A DNA stretch of 29,764 nt. Source: JAOAHC01 sp964593045 (GTDB taxonomy: Bacteria > Bacillota > Clostridia > TANB77 > CAG-465). The stretch spans positions 1 to 29,764 of the forward strand of contig CAZQJQ010000016.1 in the NCBI GenBank assembly GCA_964593045.1, written 5' to 3'. Made by a program: the position numbers and the translations under genes. Shown here one piece after another: positions 6,678 to 14,076 of the stretch (the first letter of the stretch is position 1; every line of letters begins with the position of its first letter). The notes under the pieces are model-generated. The model saw only the letters and a list, made by a program, of their open reading frames with translations, had not been told where the DNA came from and made no database searches.

Positions 6678-7345
6678 ATGGATAATTATAATAAAAGAGA
6701 AATGTTTCAAAAGATAACAATAGTATTAGATAATGAATATTCCAGCTTAATTGAAAATGAAAGTAGTCAATTTAAAAAAATAATACAAAAAGTTAAAAGT
6801 GATGTATATTATACATTAAGAACTATTAAAGAAGTTTCTGGTAGAGAAATTGATAGTTTTTGTAATGATTTAAATAATGAGCTAACTAAGACTATAAATT
6901 CTAGTATAAATATGCGACTAGTACAAAAATTCAAATGTCAGTAGAAATTAATAATATAATTACATCTAGTAGTGATGATATAAATAAAATGTTAGAAAAA
7001 ATAAAAATCAAGATAGACTTTATTATTGAAAAGGCTACTGCAGAATATAAAAAAAATACGGAATACAAGTTAAGGGAAATTACTGATAAATATATGTCAA
7101 AATTAAAAACATTTAATATTGCTAAAATGCAAAGTATAACATATGAAGTAAAAAAAATATTGTCTGATAAAATGATTAAAGATATATGTAATATTAATAT
7201 TGAGCATTATGATACATTAAAAAACGACATAAATAAAGGACTAGAAAATGTTATACATAAAGTTAATGTAAGTGATAAAAATACAAGAAGTAATAATATA
7301 AATATTACATCTGATCAAACAAATGAAAATCCATTTAATATATAA
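6678..7345 (+). pseudogene. Frameshifted tandem paralog X' of the upstream gene
   Basis: Two overlapping reading pieces together match the 247-aa protein at 5907-6650. The first (from ATG 6678) runs EMFQKITIVLDNEYSSLIEN to NSSINMRLV and stops at 6942-6944. The second, in the -1 frame, continues STKIQMSVEINNIITSSSDDINKM, aligning with TKEQILTDMKYVLSSDIKDIDKT of the upstream copy, then MQSITYEVKKILSDKMIKDI, aligning with VQEATYDIKRMILGRQLEDI. The frame change is needed around 6918-6925, near CTAGTACAAAAA. The upstream leader TATATAAGAGGTAT is also duplicated. It could be a decayed duplicate, a sequencing indel at the A run, or (less likely) a frameshifted gene. The second piece alone could make a 136-aa product from ATG 6935. 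Confidence 0.8.
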
Positions 7346-7360
7346 TAGGAGGCGTTTTTT

Positions 7361-8545
7361 ATGCTAAATAAAAAAACTGTAAGAGATGTTCAAGTTGCTG
7401 GTAAAAAAGTATTAGTAAGATGTGACTTTAATGTTCCACTAGATAAGGAAACTAAAACTAAAATAACTAGTGACAAAAGAATAGTTGAATCTTTAAAAAC
7501 AATCAACTATTTAATAAATGCTGGTTCAAAAATAATTCTGTGTTCTCATATTGGAAAAACAGGTCAAAATATATCGCTAAAACCAGTAGCTAAAAGACTT
7601 GAAGAATTATTAAATAAACAAGTTCCACTACTTAGTGAAATAGTAGGTGAAAATGTAAAAAAAGTAGTAGATTCCATGCAAGATGGAGATGTTGTTTTAC
7701 TTGAAAATTTAAGAATGTTTAAGGAGGAAGAAGAAAATGATTCCGAATTTGCAAAAAAATTAGCTTCTCTTGCAGAACTATATGTAAATGATGCGTTTGG
7801 AACGGCACATAGAGCGCATGCATCAACTGAAGGAGTTACACATTATTTACCAGCTGTAGCAGGATTTTTAATTGAAAAAGAGATATCAGCATTAGATCAC
7901 TGTATAAATGAGCCACAAAGACCACTTATAGCAATAATTGGTGGTGCTAAGGTATCTTCAAAAATAGGGGTTATAACAAATTTACTAGATAAAGTTGATA
8001 CAATTTTGATTGGAGGTGCTATGGCATATACTTTTGTAAAAGCACAAGGTGGAAAAGTAGGGAAATCATTATGTGAAGATGATAAACTTGGAATTGCTAT
8101 GGAAATATTAGGTAAAGCATTAGATAAAAAAGTTAAATTTATGCTTCCAGTTGATAATGTTGTAGCAAATGAAATAAGTGACAATGCACAAGAGTATGTA
8201 TGTGATTCTAATGATATACCAGATGACCAGATAGGTTTAGATATTGGACCTAAGACAATTAAGCTATATGAAGAAGAAATAGAGGAAGCAAAAACAATAG
8301 TATGGAATGGACCTGTTGGTATGTTTGAATATGATAAGTTTGCAAAAGGCACAAAATCTATAGCTCAAGCAATGGCAAAATCAGATGCTATCACTATAAT
8401 AGGTGGAGGAGATAGTGCTGCTGCTGTAGAAGAATTTGGACTTTCAGATGATATGACACATGTATCTACAGGAGGAGGAGCTTCTCTTGAATTTATGGAA
8501 GGTAAAAAATTACCAGGAATAGAAGCATTATTAGATAAAGAATAA
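7361..8545 (+). CDS. pgk: Phosphoglycerate kinase
   Basis: A 394-aa glycolytic enzyme making ATP from 1,3-bisphosphoglycerate. The N-terminal substrate site has VRCDFNVPL (Arg20, Asp22, Asn24), Arg40 in SDKRI and AFGTAHRAHAST. The C-terminal nucleotide domain has IIGGAKVSSKIGV, WNGPVGMFEYDKFAKGT and GGGDSAAA. Length is normal for bacteria. One oddity: the usual SHLGRP basic motif reads SHIGKTG, with Lys66 where nearly all relatives have Arg. AGGAGG lies 9 bases before the ATG. It follows the X/X' pair and precedes the membrane protein Y. Confidence 0.97.
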   Translation: MLNKKTVRDVQVAGKKVLVRCDFNVPLDKETKTKITSDKRIVESLKTINYLINAGSKIILCSHIGKTGQNISLKPVAKRLEELLNKQVPLLSEIVGENVKKVVDSMQDGDVVLLENLRMFKEEEENDSEFAKKLASLAELYVNDAFGTAHRAHASTEGVTHYLPAVAGFLIEKEISALDHCINEPQRPLIAIIGGAKVSSKIGVITNLLDKVDTILIGGAMAYTFVKAQGGKVGKSLCEDDKLGIAMEILGKALDKKVKFMLPVDNVVANEISDNAQEYVCDSNDIPDDQIGLDIGPKTIKLYEEEIEEAKTIVWNGPVGMFEYDKFAKGTKSIAQAMAKSDAITIIGGGDSAAAVEEFGLSDDMTHVSTGGGASLEFMEGKKLPGIEALLDKE

Positions 8546-8557
8546 AAGGTGAAAAAT

Positions 8558-9109
8558 ATGAAAAATCATATAAGAGATAAAATAGAAACTATAGAAAAAA
8601 AAGAAAGAAAAAAACAAAATTCAAAAAAATATAAAGTAAGTCCACGTTTTTTTCAAATATTAACTTTTTTAATTGTTGTGGCTATCTTAATATCTCTATA
8701 TATGATTTTTTCTAGTTTAAAAACAGATGTAGTGTTTGATGATAGTTTAAATGTTAAAGATGTTAATGTTTCTAAAAATTCAGAAAAGTTATATGAATTG
8801 TATAGTACAGATGGAAATAAGGATAAGTTTGTACAAGAGTATAACAATATACAGTCTGCAATTGGTATATATATTATGAATAATTCAACTCAAGAAGATG
8901 ATTCATTTCAAAATATAATAAAAAAAATAAAAACATATATATCAAAGTCGGAATGGGACAAACTAGAAGTTGAAGAACCTGTATATTTTGCTGGCACATA
9001 TAGTATAGATGACAGTGGAGTATTGAAATTTAAATTTGATTCTAAAAAAATAGAACCTACATGGATAAATGATCAAGATGTTACAAATATGGTTATTTTA
9101 AATAAATAA
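8558..9109 (+). CDS. Unrecognised single-pass membrane protein Y in the glycolytic cluster
   Basis: A 183-aa protein I do not recognise. The ATG at 8558 is chosen because AAAGG (8545-8549) lies 8 bases upstream; a GTG at 8549 overlaps that site. The N-terminus is a basic cytoplasmic segment (residues 1-30, many Lys/Arg), followed by one transmembrane helix (about 32-54, FFQILTFLIVVAILISLYMI). The remaining roughly 130-residue domain is probably external by the positive-inside rule. It sits between pgk and tpiA with 12- and 11-base gaps, so it belongs to the same transcript. There is no cysteine or lipobox in the membrane part. Function unknown. Confidence 0.8.
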   Translation: MKNHIRDKIETIEKKERKKQNSKKYKVSPRFFQILTFLIVVAILISLYMIFSSLKTDVVFDDSLNVKDVNVSKNSEKLYELYSTDGNKDKFVQEYNNIQSAIGIYIMNNSTQEDDSFQNIIKKIKTYISKSEWDKLEVEEPVYFAGTYSIDDSGVLKFKFDSKKIEPTWINDQDVTNMVILNK

Positions 9110-9120
9110 GGAGAATGTAT

Positions 9121-9879
9121 ATGAGAAAGAAAATTATAGCAGGCAATTGGAAAATGAATTATTCACTTTATCAAGGGGAAGAATTTTTGCTTAGCATATT
9201 AGATAGAATAAATATTGATAATGTTGATGTTGTAGTATGTCCTAATTATATAATGCTTTCATCATTTTCTGAAATATTATTTTCTAAAAATAGTAAAGTA
9301 AAACTTGGAGCACAAAATGTATATTTTGAAGATAAAGGAGCATACACAGGTGAAGTATCGGCAGATATGTTAAATTCAATAGGTGTAGATTATTGTATAG
9401 TTGGTCATAGTGAAAGAAGACAATATTTTAAAGAAACAGATGAAGATATAAATAAAAAAGTAAAGAAAATATTGGAAAAAGATATGACAGCAATACTTTG
9501 TGTTGGTGAAACATTAGAACAAAGAAATAACAATGAAATGTTTAAAATAATTGAGAATCAATTAGAACATGATTTAAAAGATGTATCAAAAGAAGAAGTA
9601 TATAAAAAAGTTGTTATAGCATATGAGCCAATATGGGCAATAGGTACGGGTGTTACAGCAACTTCAATACAAGCAGAAGAAATGTGTAGTTTTATTCGTG
9701 AGAAAATAGGTAAAATGTATGGCGCTAATGTAGCTGAAAATATTAGAATACAATATGGAGGAAGCGTAAATACTAAAAATGTAAAAGAAATACTTAGTAT
9801 GGATAATATTGATGGGGCATTAGTTGGAGGAGCTAGTTTATCAGATGATTTTGTTGCTATTGTAAATTACGACAATTAG
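9121..9879 (+). CDS. tpiA: Triose-phosphate isomerase
   Basis: A 252-aa enzyme interconverting dihydroxyacetone phosphate and glyceraldehyde-3-phosphate. The ATG at 9121 lies 7 bases after AAGGAG and gives the canonical MRKKIIAGNWKMN start; an ATG at 9115 is too close to the ribosome site. The catalytic set is complete: Lys11 (NWKMN), His96 (VGHSERR) and Glu169 (AYEPIWAIGTG). The phosphate-binding loops GGSVN and DGALVGGASL are present. It is one base set downstream of Y, and an internal promoter for gpmI overlaps its 3' end. Confidence 0.97.
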   Translation: MRKKIIAGNWKMNYSLYQGEEFLLSILDRINIDNVDVVVCPNYIMLSSFSEILFSKNSKVKLGAQNVYFEDKGAYTGEVSADMLNSIGVDYCIVGHSERRQYFKETDEDINKKVKKILEKDMTAILCVGETLEQRNNNEMFKIIENQLEHDLKDVSKEEVYKKVVIAYEPIWAIGTGVTATSIQAEEMCSFIREKIGKMYGANVAENIRIQYGGSVNTKNVKEILSMDNIDGALVGGASLSDDFVAIVNYDN

Positions 9880-9888
9880 TGATATAAT
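9860..9888 (+). promoter_or_regulatory. Internal promoter before gpmI
   Basis: TTGTAA (9860-9865) inside tpiA, 17-base spacer, TATAAT (9883-9888) with TGA just before it (extended -10). It would allow gpmI to be expressed separately from the upstream glycolytic genes. Confidence 0.65.
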
Positions 9889-9921
9889 ATACACTGTTAA
9901 AAATAGAATGGAGAGTATATA

Positions 9922-11466
9922 ATGAAAAATAAACAATATTTACTAATGATATTAGATGGAGTAGGATTAAATGATAGTGAAGTAGGAAATGCTTTTAAAC
10001 AAGCTAAAAAGCCTAATATAGATAGAATTATCAATAAATATCCTAATTCATATTTAAAAACAAGTGGCATTGCTGTAGGACTTCCTGAAGGACAAATGGG
10101 AAATTCTGAAGTTGGACATACAAATATAGGAGCTGGAAGAGTAATATATCAAGAACTTACTAAAATAACTAAAGAAATTAAAGAAGGAAATTTTTTTGAA
10201 AATGAAGCGTTATTAAAGGCAGTAGAAAATGCAAAACAAGAAGGAAAATCATTACACATAATGGGACTTGTATCTGATGGCGGTGTTCATAGTCATATAG
10301 ATCATCTATATGCATTATTAGAACTTGCTAAGAAAAATAGTCTTAAAAATGTGTATATACATGCGTTTTTAGATGGAAGGGATACACCTCCTACATCTGC
10401 TATAGAGTATTTAAAACAATTAGAAGAAAAAACAAATGAGTTAGGAATAGGAAGAATAGCAACAGTATGTGGTAGATATTATGCAATGGACAGAGATAAA
10501 AGATGGGAAAGAGAAAAACTTGCATACGATGCATTAACACAAGGTATAGGAAATAAGTTTAGAACTGTACAAAAGGCTGTTGAAAATTCTTATGAGGCTC
10601 AAGAGTTTGATGAATTTGTAAAACCAATAGTTATAGTAGATGAAGAATCTTTACCGATTTCTAGTATAAAAAATGGGGACTCAGTTATTTTCTTTAATTT
10701 TAGACCAGACAGAGCAAGACAAATAGTTCATGCATTTGTAGATGAAGAGTTTAGTGGATTTGAAAGAGGTACCGGATATTTGGATAATCTTGTATTTGTT
10801 ACAATGACACAGTATGATGAAACAATAAAAAATGTAGAGGTAGCATATAAACCAGAAAGTATAGTAAATACTTTGGGTGAATATATAAGCAAAAAAGGAT
10901 ATACTCAACTTAGAATTGCAGAAACTGAAAAGTATGCACATGTAACATTTTTCTTTAATGGTGGAGAAGAAAAAGAATATGAAGGTGAAAACAGGATATT
11001 AATACCATCACCTAAGGTTGCAACATATGACTTAAAACCTGAAATGTCTGCATATGAAGTGACAGACAAAGTTGTAGAAGCAATAGAAAATCAACTTTAT
11101 GATGTTATAATCATGAATTATGCAAACGGAGATATGGTAGGGCACTCTGGAATTATGGAAAAAACAATAGAGGCAGTAGAAGCTGTAGATAAATGTGTTG
11201 GTAGAGTTATATCAGCAATAGAAAAGGTATCAGGTGAAGCTATAATTACTGCAGATCATGGAAATTGTGAATATATGATTGATACAAAAACAGGTGAAGC
11301 AATAACTTCCCATTCGACATTTGATGTTCCCGTTATAGTTGTATCAGATAGAGTATCAGCTATAACTCCAGGAAGTCTATGTGATTTAGCTCCAACTTTA
11401 CTTAAATTAATGGGTGAAGATAAACCAAAAGAGATGACAGGAAATTCTATTGTTGAGTTAAAATAA
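9922..11466 (+). CDS. gpmI: 2,3-bisphosphoglycerate-independent phosphoglycerate mutase
   Basis: A 514-aa alkaline-phosphatase-superfamily mutase converting 3-phosphoglycerate to 2-phosphoglycerate, using two metal ions and a phosphoserine intermediate. The metal ligand Asp12 is in LDGVGLND and nucleophile Ser62 in GNSEVGHTNIGAGR. The inserted phosphotransferase domain has DGRDTPP and RYYAMDRDKRWER. The C-terminal metal sites include DMVGHSG and ITADHGNCEYM. Length is the normal 510-515 aa. It has its own extended -10 promoter and a GGAGA ribosome site. The final region (SHSTFDVPVIVV) is intact. Confidence 0.97.
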   Translation: MKNKQYLLMILDGVGLNDSEVGNAFKQAKKPNIDRIINKYPNSYLKTSGIAVGLPEGQMGNSEVGHTNIGAGRVIYQELTKITKEIKEGNFFENEALLKAVENAKQEGKSLHIMGLVSDGGVHSHIDHLYALLELAKKNSLKNVYIHAFLDGRDTPPTSAIEYLKQLEEKTNELGIGRIATVCGRYYAMDRDKRWEREKLAYDALTQGIGNKFRTVQKAVENSYEAQEFDEFVKPIVIVDEESLPISSIKNGDSVIFFNFRPDRARQIVHAFVDEEFSGFERGTGYLDNLVFVTMTQYDETIKNVEVAYKPESIVNTLGEYISKKGYTQLRIAETEKYAHVTFFFNGGEEKEYEGENRILIPSPKVATYDLKPEMSAYEVTDKVVEAIENQLYDVIIMNYANGDMVGHSGIMEKTIEAVEAVDKCVGRVISAIEKVSGEAIITADHGNCEYMIDTKTGEAITSHSTFDVPVIVVSDRVSAITPGSLCDLAPTLLKLMGEDKPKEMTGNSIVELK

Positions 11467-11507
11467 TCAAAATAATAAAAATATATAAGTTATAAAACCT
11501 CTTAATA

Positions 11508-11535
11508 TGTACATAATAAAATTATGTGATATAAT
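11508..11535 (+). promoter_or_regulatory. Extended -10 promoter before eno, with overlapping palindrome
   Basis: TATAAT (11530-11535) preceded by TGA (extended -10); the best -35 is TGTACA (11508-11513) at 16 bases. A perfect palindrome ACATAAT-AAA-ATTATGT (11511-11527) fills the spacer and could be an operator. The -10 context TGATATAAT equals that of the gpmI promoter. Confidence 0.6.
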
Positions 11536-11555
11536 ATATTAGGAGGTTGTTTTTT

Positions 11556-12869
11556 ATGAAACAGTATATAGAAATAAATTCAGTTTATGCAAGGCAAATT
11601 TTAGATTCAAGAGGAAATCCAACAATAGAGGCAGAAGTTATTACTGAAGGTGGATATATAGGAAGGGCATCGGTACCATCTGGTGCATCTACAGGAGCAT
11701 TTGAGGCGGTTGAATTAAGAGATAATGACAAGAAAATGTATAATGGACTTGGAGTAGAGAAGGCTGTTGATAATGTCAATAATATAATTGCTGATGAAAT
11801 AACTGGTATGAATGTTTTAGAACAAAACAAAATAGACAATAAATTGCTTGAATTAGATGGTACAGAGAATAAATCAAAGCTGGGTGCTAATGCAATTCTT
11901 GCAGTATCACTTGCAGTAGCAAAAGCAGGTGCTGATGCAATAGGAATAAGTCTTTATGAGTACATAGGTGGAGTAAATGCAAAAACTTTACCGGTGCCTA
12001 TGATGAATATTTTAAATGGTGGAAAACATGCAGATAATAATTTGAATATACAAGAATTTATGATAATGCCAGTTGGGGCAAAAAGTTTTAAAGAGGCACT
12101 TAGAATGTGTGCAGAGGTATTTCATAAACTAAAAGGTATATTAAAAGAGAATTCACTAGCAACATCTGTTGGTGATGAAGGAGGGTTCGCTCCTAATTTA
12201 GAAAATGATGAAGATGCATTAAAATATATAACAAAGGCAATAGAACAAGCATCATATAATACAGAAAGAGATTTTAAAATAGCAATGGATGTTGCAGCAA
12301 CTGAAATGTATGATGAGGCTAAGAAAAAAGGAAGAGAAGGAGATTATTATTTTTGGAAAGCAGATAAATATTATACTAAACAAGAATTACTAGATTATTA
12401 TGATAACCTTGTAAAAAAATATCCTATAATATCAATAGAAGATGGCTTTGCTGAGGAAGACTTTGATGGTTGGAAACTCATGACAAGTAAACTTGGAAAT
12501 AAAATACAATTAGTTGGTGATGATTTGTTTGTAACAAATACAAAAAGGTTAAAAAAAGGCATAGATGAAAATATTGCCAATTCAATACTTATAAAATTAA
12601 ATCAGATAGGCACACTCACAGAAACATTAGATGCAATAAAAATGGCAAATAACAGAAATTATACAGCAATAGTATCGCATAGATCTGGTGAGACAGAAGA
12701 CACAACTATAGCAGATTTGGTTGTAGCAACAAATGCAGGACAGATAAAAACGGGAGCACCATCAAGAACAGAAAGAGTTGCAAAATACAATCAATTATTA
12801 AGAATAGAAGAGGAATTAGAGGATTCATCTGAATATTTAGGTAGTAAAGCATTTTTTAATTTACTATAG
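11556..12869 (+). CDS. eno: Enolase
   Basis: A 437-aa enzyme dehydrating 2-phosphoglycerate to phosphoenolpyruvate. The ATG at 11556 lies 9 bases after AGGAGG; a TTG at 11547 abuts the ribosome site and is rejected. The flexible loop SGASTGAFEA is near residue 42. SVGDEGGFAPN carries the catalytic Glu, the Mg ligands are in AMDVAATE, SIEDGFAEEDFDGW and LVGDDLFVTN, and the catalytic Lys is in ILIKLNQIGTLTET. SHRSGETEDTTIADLVVA is also intact. It closes the glycolytic cluster and is followed by a strong terminator. Confidence 0.98.
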   Translation: MKQYIEINSVYARQILDSRGNPTIEAEVITEGGYIGRASVPSGASTGAFEAVELRDNDKKMYNGLGVEKAVDNVNNIIADEITGMNVLEQNKIDNKLLELDGTENKSKLGANAILAVSLAVAKAGADAIGISLYEYIGGVNAKTLPVPMMNILNGGKHADNNLNIQEFMIMPVGAKSFKEALRMCAEVFHKLKGILKENSLATSVGDEGGFAPNLENDEDALKYITKAIEQASYNTERDFKIAMDVAATEMYDEAKKKGREGDYYFWKADKYYTKQELLDYYDNLVKKYPIISIEDGFAEEDFDGWKLMTSKLGNKIQLVGDDLFVTNTKRLKKGIDENIANSILIKLNQIGTLTETLDAIKMANNRNYTAIVSHRSGETEDTTIADLVVATNAGQIKTGAPSRTERVAKYNQLLRIEEELEDSSEYLGSKAFFNLL

Positions 12870-12885
12870 ACTTATTAATATAAAA

Positions 12886-12917
12886 CAAAAACAGACCAAT
12901 TCTGGTCTGTTTTTTTA
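12886..12917. terminator. Bidirectional terminator after eno
   Basis: ACAGACCA (12891-12898) pairs perfectly with TGGTCTGT (12903-12910) around a 4-base loop, flanked by AAAAA before and TTTTTTT after. It can serve eno on the forward strand and the 83-aa gene on the reverse strand. Confidence 0.88.
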
Positions 12918-12954
12918 AATAAAATAAAATAAGATAAAATAACGAAACTAAGTA

Positions 12955-13206
12955 TTAATAAGCTCGAACCTTACTGGTCCTAGGAATATTGGTTTGACGA
13001 TTGCTTTTAGAGACTTCCTCTTGTTCCAATTTTTCTAGTTGTGCTATTAAAATGGGCAGTTGAATTTTCTCGTAAAATTCAGCTTGACACATTTTCTCCT
13101 CATAATTCAGGTCATAGATGCATGTCGTTTCACGTAGAGTCTGGATGTGGACTTTTACTCCTACAATGTCATTTCGTAGTTCGCTTATTGATTTTTCCCT
13201 TTTCAA
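12955..13206 (-). CDS. Unrecognised 83-aa coiled-coil-like protein
   Basis: No family recognised. The start is a TTG at 13206-13204, chosen because AAGGGG (reverse strand, 13215-13220) lies 8 bases upstream and no ATG is available. The product begins MKREKSISELRNDI and is almost wholly helical and charged. Heptad-like leucines occur in IQTLRE and LPILIAQLEKLEQEE, and there are two cysteines. It has a consensus promoter at 13259-13287 and terminates at the eno hairpin. Base composition is somewhat richer in G+C than neighbouring core genes, so it may be an acquired gene like the next one. Confidence 0.65.
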   Translation of the reverse strand: MKREKSISELRNDIVGVKVHIQTLRETTCIYDLNYEEKMCQAEFYEKIQLPILIAQLEKLEQEEVSKSNRQTNIPRTSKVRAY

Positions 13207-13258
13207 GAATAACGCCCCTTTAATTATTTTTTGGCTTTCTATATATAACCATGTGTCT

Positions 13259-13287
13259 ATTGTAACATATTTTAGTTGTTATGTCAA
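13259..13287 (-). promoter_or_regulatory. Consensus promoter of the 83-aa gene
   Basis: On the reverse strand, TTGACA (13287-13282), 17-base spacer, TACAAT (13264-13259). The -35 surroundings AACCGTTGACATAA recur, with one mismatch, at the promoter of the 155-aa gene. Confidence 0.8.
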
Positions 13288-13302
13288 CGGTTTTAAGACA
13301 TT

Positions 13303-13336
13303 TTTAAAAAATATCCCTTAGAAAAATCTAAGGGAT
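13303..13336 (-). terminator. Terminator of the 155-aa gene
   Basis: Perfect 9-bp inverted repeat ATCCCTTAG (13313-13321) / CTAAGGGAT (13328-13336) with a 6-base loop. Read on the reverse strand it is followed by a T run. The stop codon lies within the stem. Confidence 0.82.
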
Positions 13337-13785
13337 AATGGAGATAAAGATTTCCGAATTTCATTACGTTGTCTTAGTATTTCTTCTTTTTCCTTTTCTA
13401 GAGAAGATAAACTAATAATTTCTTCTGAATAAGAGGAATAAGTTTCATCATATACCATAAGCTTAAAACTTATTTCACTTAATTTCTCATCAAGTGGAAT
13501 AATCATAGTTTCTGCCCGCTCACTTAAAAGTTTGCTGTAGCAGTCAATTACCTTCTGGTCTAGTACTTTTTTTCCTAACCGTTGCGATGCTTTTCTACTT
13601 GAATTTTCAATTGCCTTTTTTGCAATGGCAATTGCCTCGAAATTTTCGCCATAATCTGGGTTACGTACAAACTCTTTTAGGAGTTTTGAACATGAACTAT
13701 ACTTTATCCGTAATTTCTCAGCAGTCGATGCAATGGTATTATTTCCAGATAAATATACCAATGCGACTTGACGTGGTTCTACCAT
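13318..13785 (-). CDS. Unrecognised 155-aa protein with a helix-turn-helix-like N-terminus
   Basis: Family not recognised. ATG at 13785 lies 7 bases after AAGGAGGG. Residues 5-40 (VALVYLSGNNTIASTAEKLRIKYSSCSKLLKEFV; note ends only) look like a short DNA-binding helix-turn-helix of the kind that precedes a recognition helix. The rest is helical, ending in a heptad-rich segment (ISLSSLEKEKEEILRQRNEIRKS) that may form a coiled coil. It has its own consensus promoter and terminator and lies head-to-tail with the 83-aa gene. The two may be a small acquired unit between eno and rnjA, with this protein a candidate regulator of both promoters. Confidence 0.68.
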   Translation of the reverse strand: MVEPRQVALVYLSGNNTIASTAEKLRIKYSSCSKLLKEFVRNPDYGENFEAIAIAKKAIENSSRKASQRLGKKVLDQKVIDCYSKLLSERAETMIIPLDEKLSEISFKLMVYDETYSSYSEEIISLSSLEKEKEEILRQRNEIRKSLSPLSLRFF

Positions 13786-13835
13786 AATAGAGCCCTCCTT
13801 TTTTATTAAAAAATAGATTTAGTTACTATATTAAT

Positions 13836-13864
13836 ATTTTATCAGTTTTATTACTTTATGTCAA
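13836..13864 (-). promoter_or_regulatory. Consensus promoter of the 155-aa gene
   Basis: On the reverse strand, TTGACA (13864-13859), 17-base spacer, TAAAAT (13841-13836) preceded by TGA (extended -10). It shares AACAGTTGACATAA with the 83-aa gene promoter. Confidence 0.8.
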
Positions 13865-13900
13865 CTGTTATATTTAAAAAAACTATATTTTTTGAAATAA

Positions 13901-13929
13901 TTGACTTTATATTTAAAATGTAGTATAAT
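13901..13929 (+). promoter_or_regulatory. Promoter of rnjA
   Basis: TTGACT (13901-13906), 17-base spacer, TATAAT (13924-13929). The start site would be near 13936, giving a leader of about 140 bases before rnjA. It diverges from the promoter of the 155-aa gene. Confidence 0.8.
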
Positions 13930-14041
13930 TATTATGCTATGAGAGTGAGAACTCTTGTTTTGTTCGTTTTATTAATATAGTATTAAATGTATAAAAATGT
14001 TGTTCGGAAATTGCAAATTGAAAAAATATAATATAGAAATT

Positions 14042-14059
14042 AACCTGTAAATTCAGGTT
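14042..14059 (+). promoter_or_regulatory. Leader hairpin just before the rnjA ribosome site
   Basis: AACCTG-TAAATT-CAGGTT, 6 bp, ends three bases before AAGGAGG. A second small hairpin (AGAGT/ACTCT, 13942-13955) lies at the start of the leader. These may affect RNase access or translation; autoregulation by RNase J is a guess. Confidence 0.4.
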
Positions 14060-14076
14060 TATAAGGAGGAATGAAT

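Noticed and set aside
6918..6935. Programmed -1 frameshifting to fuse the two pieces of X'
   Set aside because: The sequence does not form a proper slippery heptamer in the zero frame and no downstream hairpin is evident. A mutation or sequencing indel is simpler.
7897..8352. 151-codon open frame on the reverse strand inside pgk
   Set aside because: It lies wholly within a clearly coding pgk and shows serine-rich antisense wording typical of shadow frames.
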